Shown here: positions 6,862 to 7,550 of the stretch, piece by piece
How positions within the stretch are numbered: the stretch's first letter is position 1
How the letters are laid out: each line of letters starts with the position of its first letter
Assembly: GCA_946614205.1 (NCBI GenBank)
Contig: CAMOGR010000135.1
Location: 1-7,550 of the forward strand
Origin: an uncultured Bacteroidales bacterium
Lineage (GTDB): Bacteria; Bacteroidota; Bacteroidia; Bacteroidales; UBA932
Direction of reading: 5' to 3'
DNA length: 7,550 nucleotides
Translations under genes and position numbers: made by a program
The notes under the pieces: model-generated
Told to the model about the DNA's origin: nothing
The model's database searches: none
What the model saw: the letters and a program-made list of their open reading frames with translations, nothing else

Positions 6862-7550
6862 ATGTGGAGTTTGATGGCGGTTTTTTCCGCCGTGCTTCTG
6901 GGGCTTTATGACGTAGCCAAGAAGAAGGCGTTGCAGAAGAACGGTGTCCTCACCGTTCTTCTTGTGGCGACCGCTCTTTCCACGCTTTTCGTTTCGCCCT
7001 TTTTCCGGCTTGGCCCGGGCTTGGACTATCTGCGCCTTGCGCTCAAGGCCGTGCTCGTCACCGCTTCGTGGATAAGCGGCATGATAGGCCTCAAACTGCT
7101 GCCGCTTACTACGGTAAGCACCATCAAGGGCTCCAGGCCGGTTTTCGTGGTCCTGTTTTCCATAATCCTGTTCGGGGAAACTCTCAACTGGATGCAGTGG
7201 ACCGGCATCGTCCTGGCTCTGCTGGCTCTCTGGCTTCTCGGCCGCACGAGCCGCAGGGACGGCACTGTGAAGGCCCGCCGGACCGGATTCATCTATATGG
7301 GCGTGTCGGTGGTCACGGGTGTTGCAAGCGCCCTGTACGACAAGCACATAATTGGCGGCATGGACCCTCTTTTCGTGCAGAGCTGGACAAATCTGTTCAT
7401 AACCGTCATTCTGGCCGTCTGCATACTGGCCAAAGGCCTCCTGTCCGGCAGGAAGGCCACCACCGTTGCAGCAGCCGGGGCCGGAGCCTCTGAAAACCGT
7501 CTGCGCCCACGCAGCCGTGAGTGGGAGGGGCCCGCCGCGTCAGCGGGGGG
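6862..7550 (+). CDS. DMT superfamily (EamA-like) inner-membrane transporter, 3' end beyond window
   Basis: Open from ATG 6862 to the window edge (229 codons, no stop). The protein is strongly hydrophobic. Likely membrane segments lie near residues 1-17, 28-46, 60-80, 89-104, 110-127, 141-158 and 168-190. Residues 92-128 read RPVFVVLFSIILFGETLNW, then MQWTGI and a Leu-rich helix. This is the end of an EamA repeat, with the characteristic Pro and FGE followed by a Gln-Trp-x-Gly helix. The second EamA repeat begins near 141 and is incomplete; full-length relatives have about ten helices and 290-310 residues. ATG 6862 is favoured over ATG 6874 because MWSLMAVFSAVLLGLYDV gives a complete first helix. 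The gene lies 15 bases after the alpha-2-macroglobulin stop, on the same strand, with no terminator between, so co-transcription is likely. The substrate cannot be told; the family exports amino acids, metabolites or drugs. The last about 31 residues are odd: an Ala/Gly run (203-209), then an Arg/Pro-rich stretch and EWEGPAASAG, encoded partly by a GC-rich palindromic segment. Confidence 0.85.
   Translation, partial: MWSLMAVFSAVLLGLYDVAKKKALQKNGVLTVLLVATALSTLFVSPFFRLGPGLDYLRLALKAVLVTASWISGMIGLKLLPLTTVSTIKGSRPVFVVLFSIILFGETLNWMQWTGIVLALLALWLLGRTSRRDGTVKARRTGFIYMGVSVVTGVASALYDKHIIGGMDPLFVQSWTNLFITVILAVCILAKGLLSGRKATTVAAAGAGASENRLRPRSREWEGPAASAG
6874..6893 (+). other. Small hairpin GGCGG-T6-CCGCC early in the transporter gene
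   Basis: GGCGG (6876-6880) and CCGCC (6887-6891) are perfect complements around six T. A U-G and an A-U pair can extend the stem to seven. The T run is in the loop rather than after the stem, so this does not look like a rho-independent terminator. It starts 12 bases after the transporter ATG and could affect translation of the second gene in the probable operon. The T run equally encodes Val-Phe of the first membrane helix. Confidence 0.3.
7521..7550. repeat. Very GC-rich palindromic segment at the window edge, possible dispersed repeat
   Basis: This stretch is almost all G and C and holds nested symmetry: GGGCCC (7528-7533) and CCCGC (7531-7535) pairing with GCGGG (7543-7547) around seven bases. 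It is read in frame in the transporter as WEGPAASAG and includes a TCA codon (7540-7542), a triplet not used in phase anywhere upstream in the macroglobulin or transporter genes. The composition and symmetry recall REP-like dispersed palindromic elements, but only one incomplete copy is visible. Confidence 0.35.

Noticed and set aside
6876..6891. Hairpin with T6 considered as a terminator after the macroglobulin gene
   Set aside because: The T run is the loop, not a tail following the stem, and the structure lies inside the transporter coding sequence.
5535..6911. Plus-strand open frame of 458 codons in another frame of the macroglobulin 3' half
   Set aside because: Arg/Gln/Pro/Cys-rich translation with no domain, overlapping the thioester domain of a secure gene. 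It is a frame shadow of GC-rich coding DNA.
2308..7347. Open frame of 1,679 codons on the minus strand across the macroglobulin and transporter genes
   Set aside because: It is in codon register with both sense genes and exists because they avoid TTA, CTA and TCA. The translation has no domain, is rich in Gly, His, Val and Ala in the manner of antisense reading, and overlaps two well-supported genes.

Overview
The window holds two complete genes and one gene cut off by the right edge, with almost no non-coding DNA. It is GC-rich and uses codons ending in G or C. The only AT-rich stretch is roughly 2240-2310, between two divergent genes. The likely source is a member of the Bacteroidales. Three things point there: the form of the PBP1C C-terminal half, a TTTG-N19-TAnnTTTG promoter between the divergent genes, and the absence of Shine-Dalgarno sequences before the two starts. 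High GC with common ATA and AGG codons would fit a GC-rich gut lineage such as Rikenellaceae/Alistipes or an uncultured relative. That placement is inference.

Layout. The minus strand, 2269 down to 5, encodes a penicillin-binding protein 1C (glycosyltransferase 51, transpeptidase and PBP1C C-terminal domain) with all recognisable catalytic motifs intact. Only 23 bases away, the plus strand 2293-6846 encodes a 1,517-residue bacterial alpha-2-macroglobulin: a lipoprotein with an intact thioester motif (Cys1082-Ile-Glu-Gln1085). Fifteen bases after its stop, a DMT/EamA-type membrane transporter starts at 6862 and is still open at 7550. No RNA gene, insertion sequence, CRISPR array, origin or convincing terminator was seen.

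How the genes relate. PBP1C and bacterial alpha-2-macroglobulin are a known genomic pair (pbpC and yfhM in E. coli). The usual idea is that the macroglobulin traps proteases that enter a breached envelope while PBP1C helps repair the wall. Here the pair is divergent and shares one tiny intergenic region, so the two genes could be controlled together through common DNA. The transporter is probably co-transcribed with the macroglobulin because of the short gap, but nothing in its sequence ties it to the same job.

No wholly new system is evident. The points most worth checking are the interlocked divergent promoters with repeated TGTAA/TTACA half-sites, a probably near-leaderless pbpC transcript, and a GC-rich palindromic segment that appears to be read in frame inside the transporter. 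The approximately 5-kb antisense open frame over the macroglobulin and transporter is judged a codon-usage artefact.
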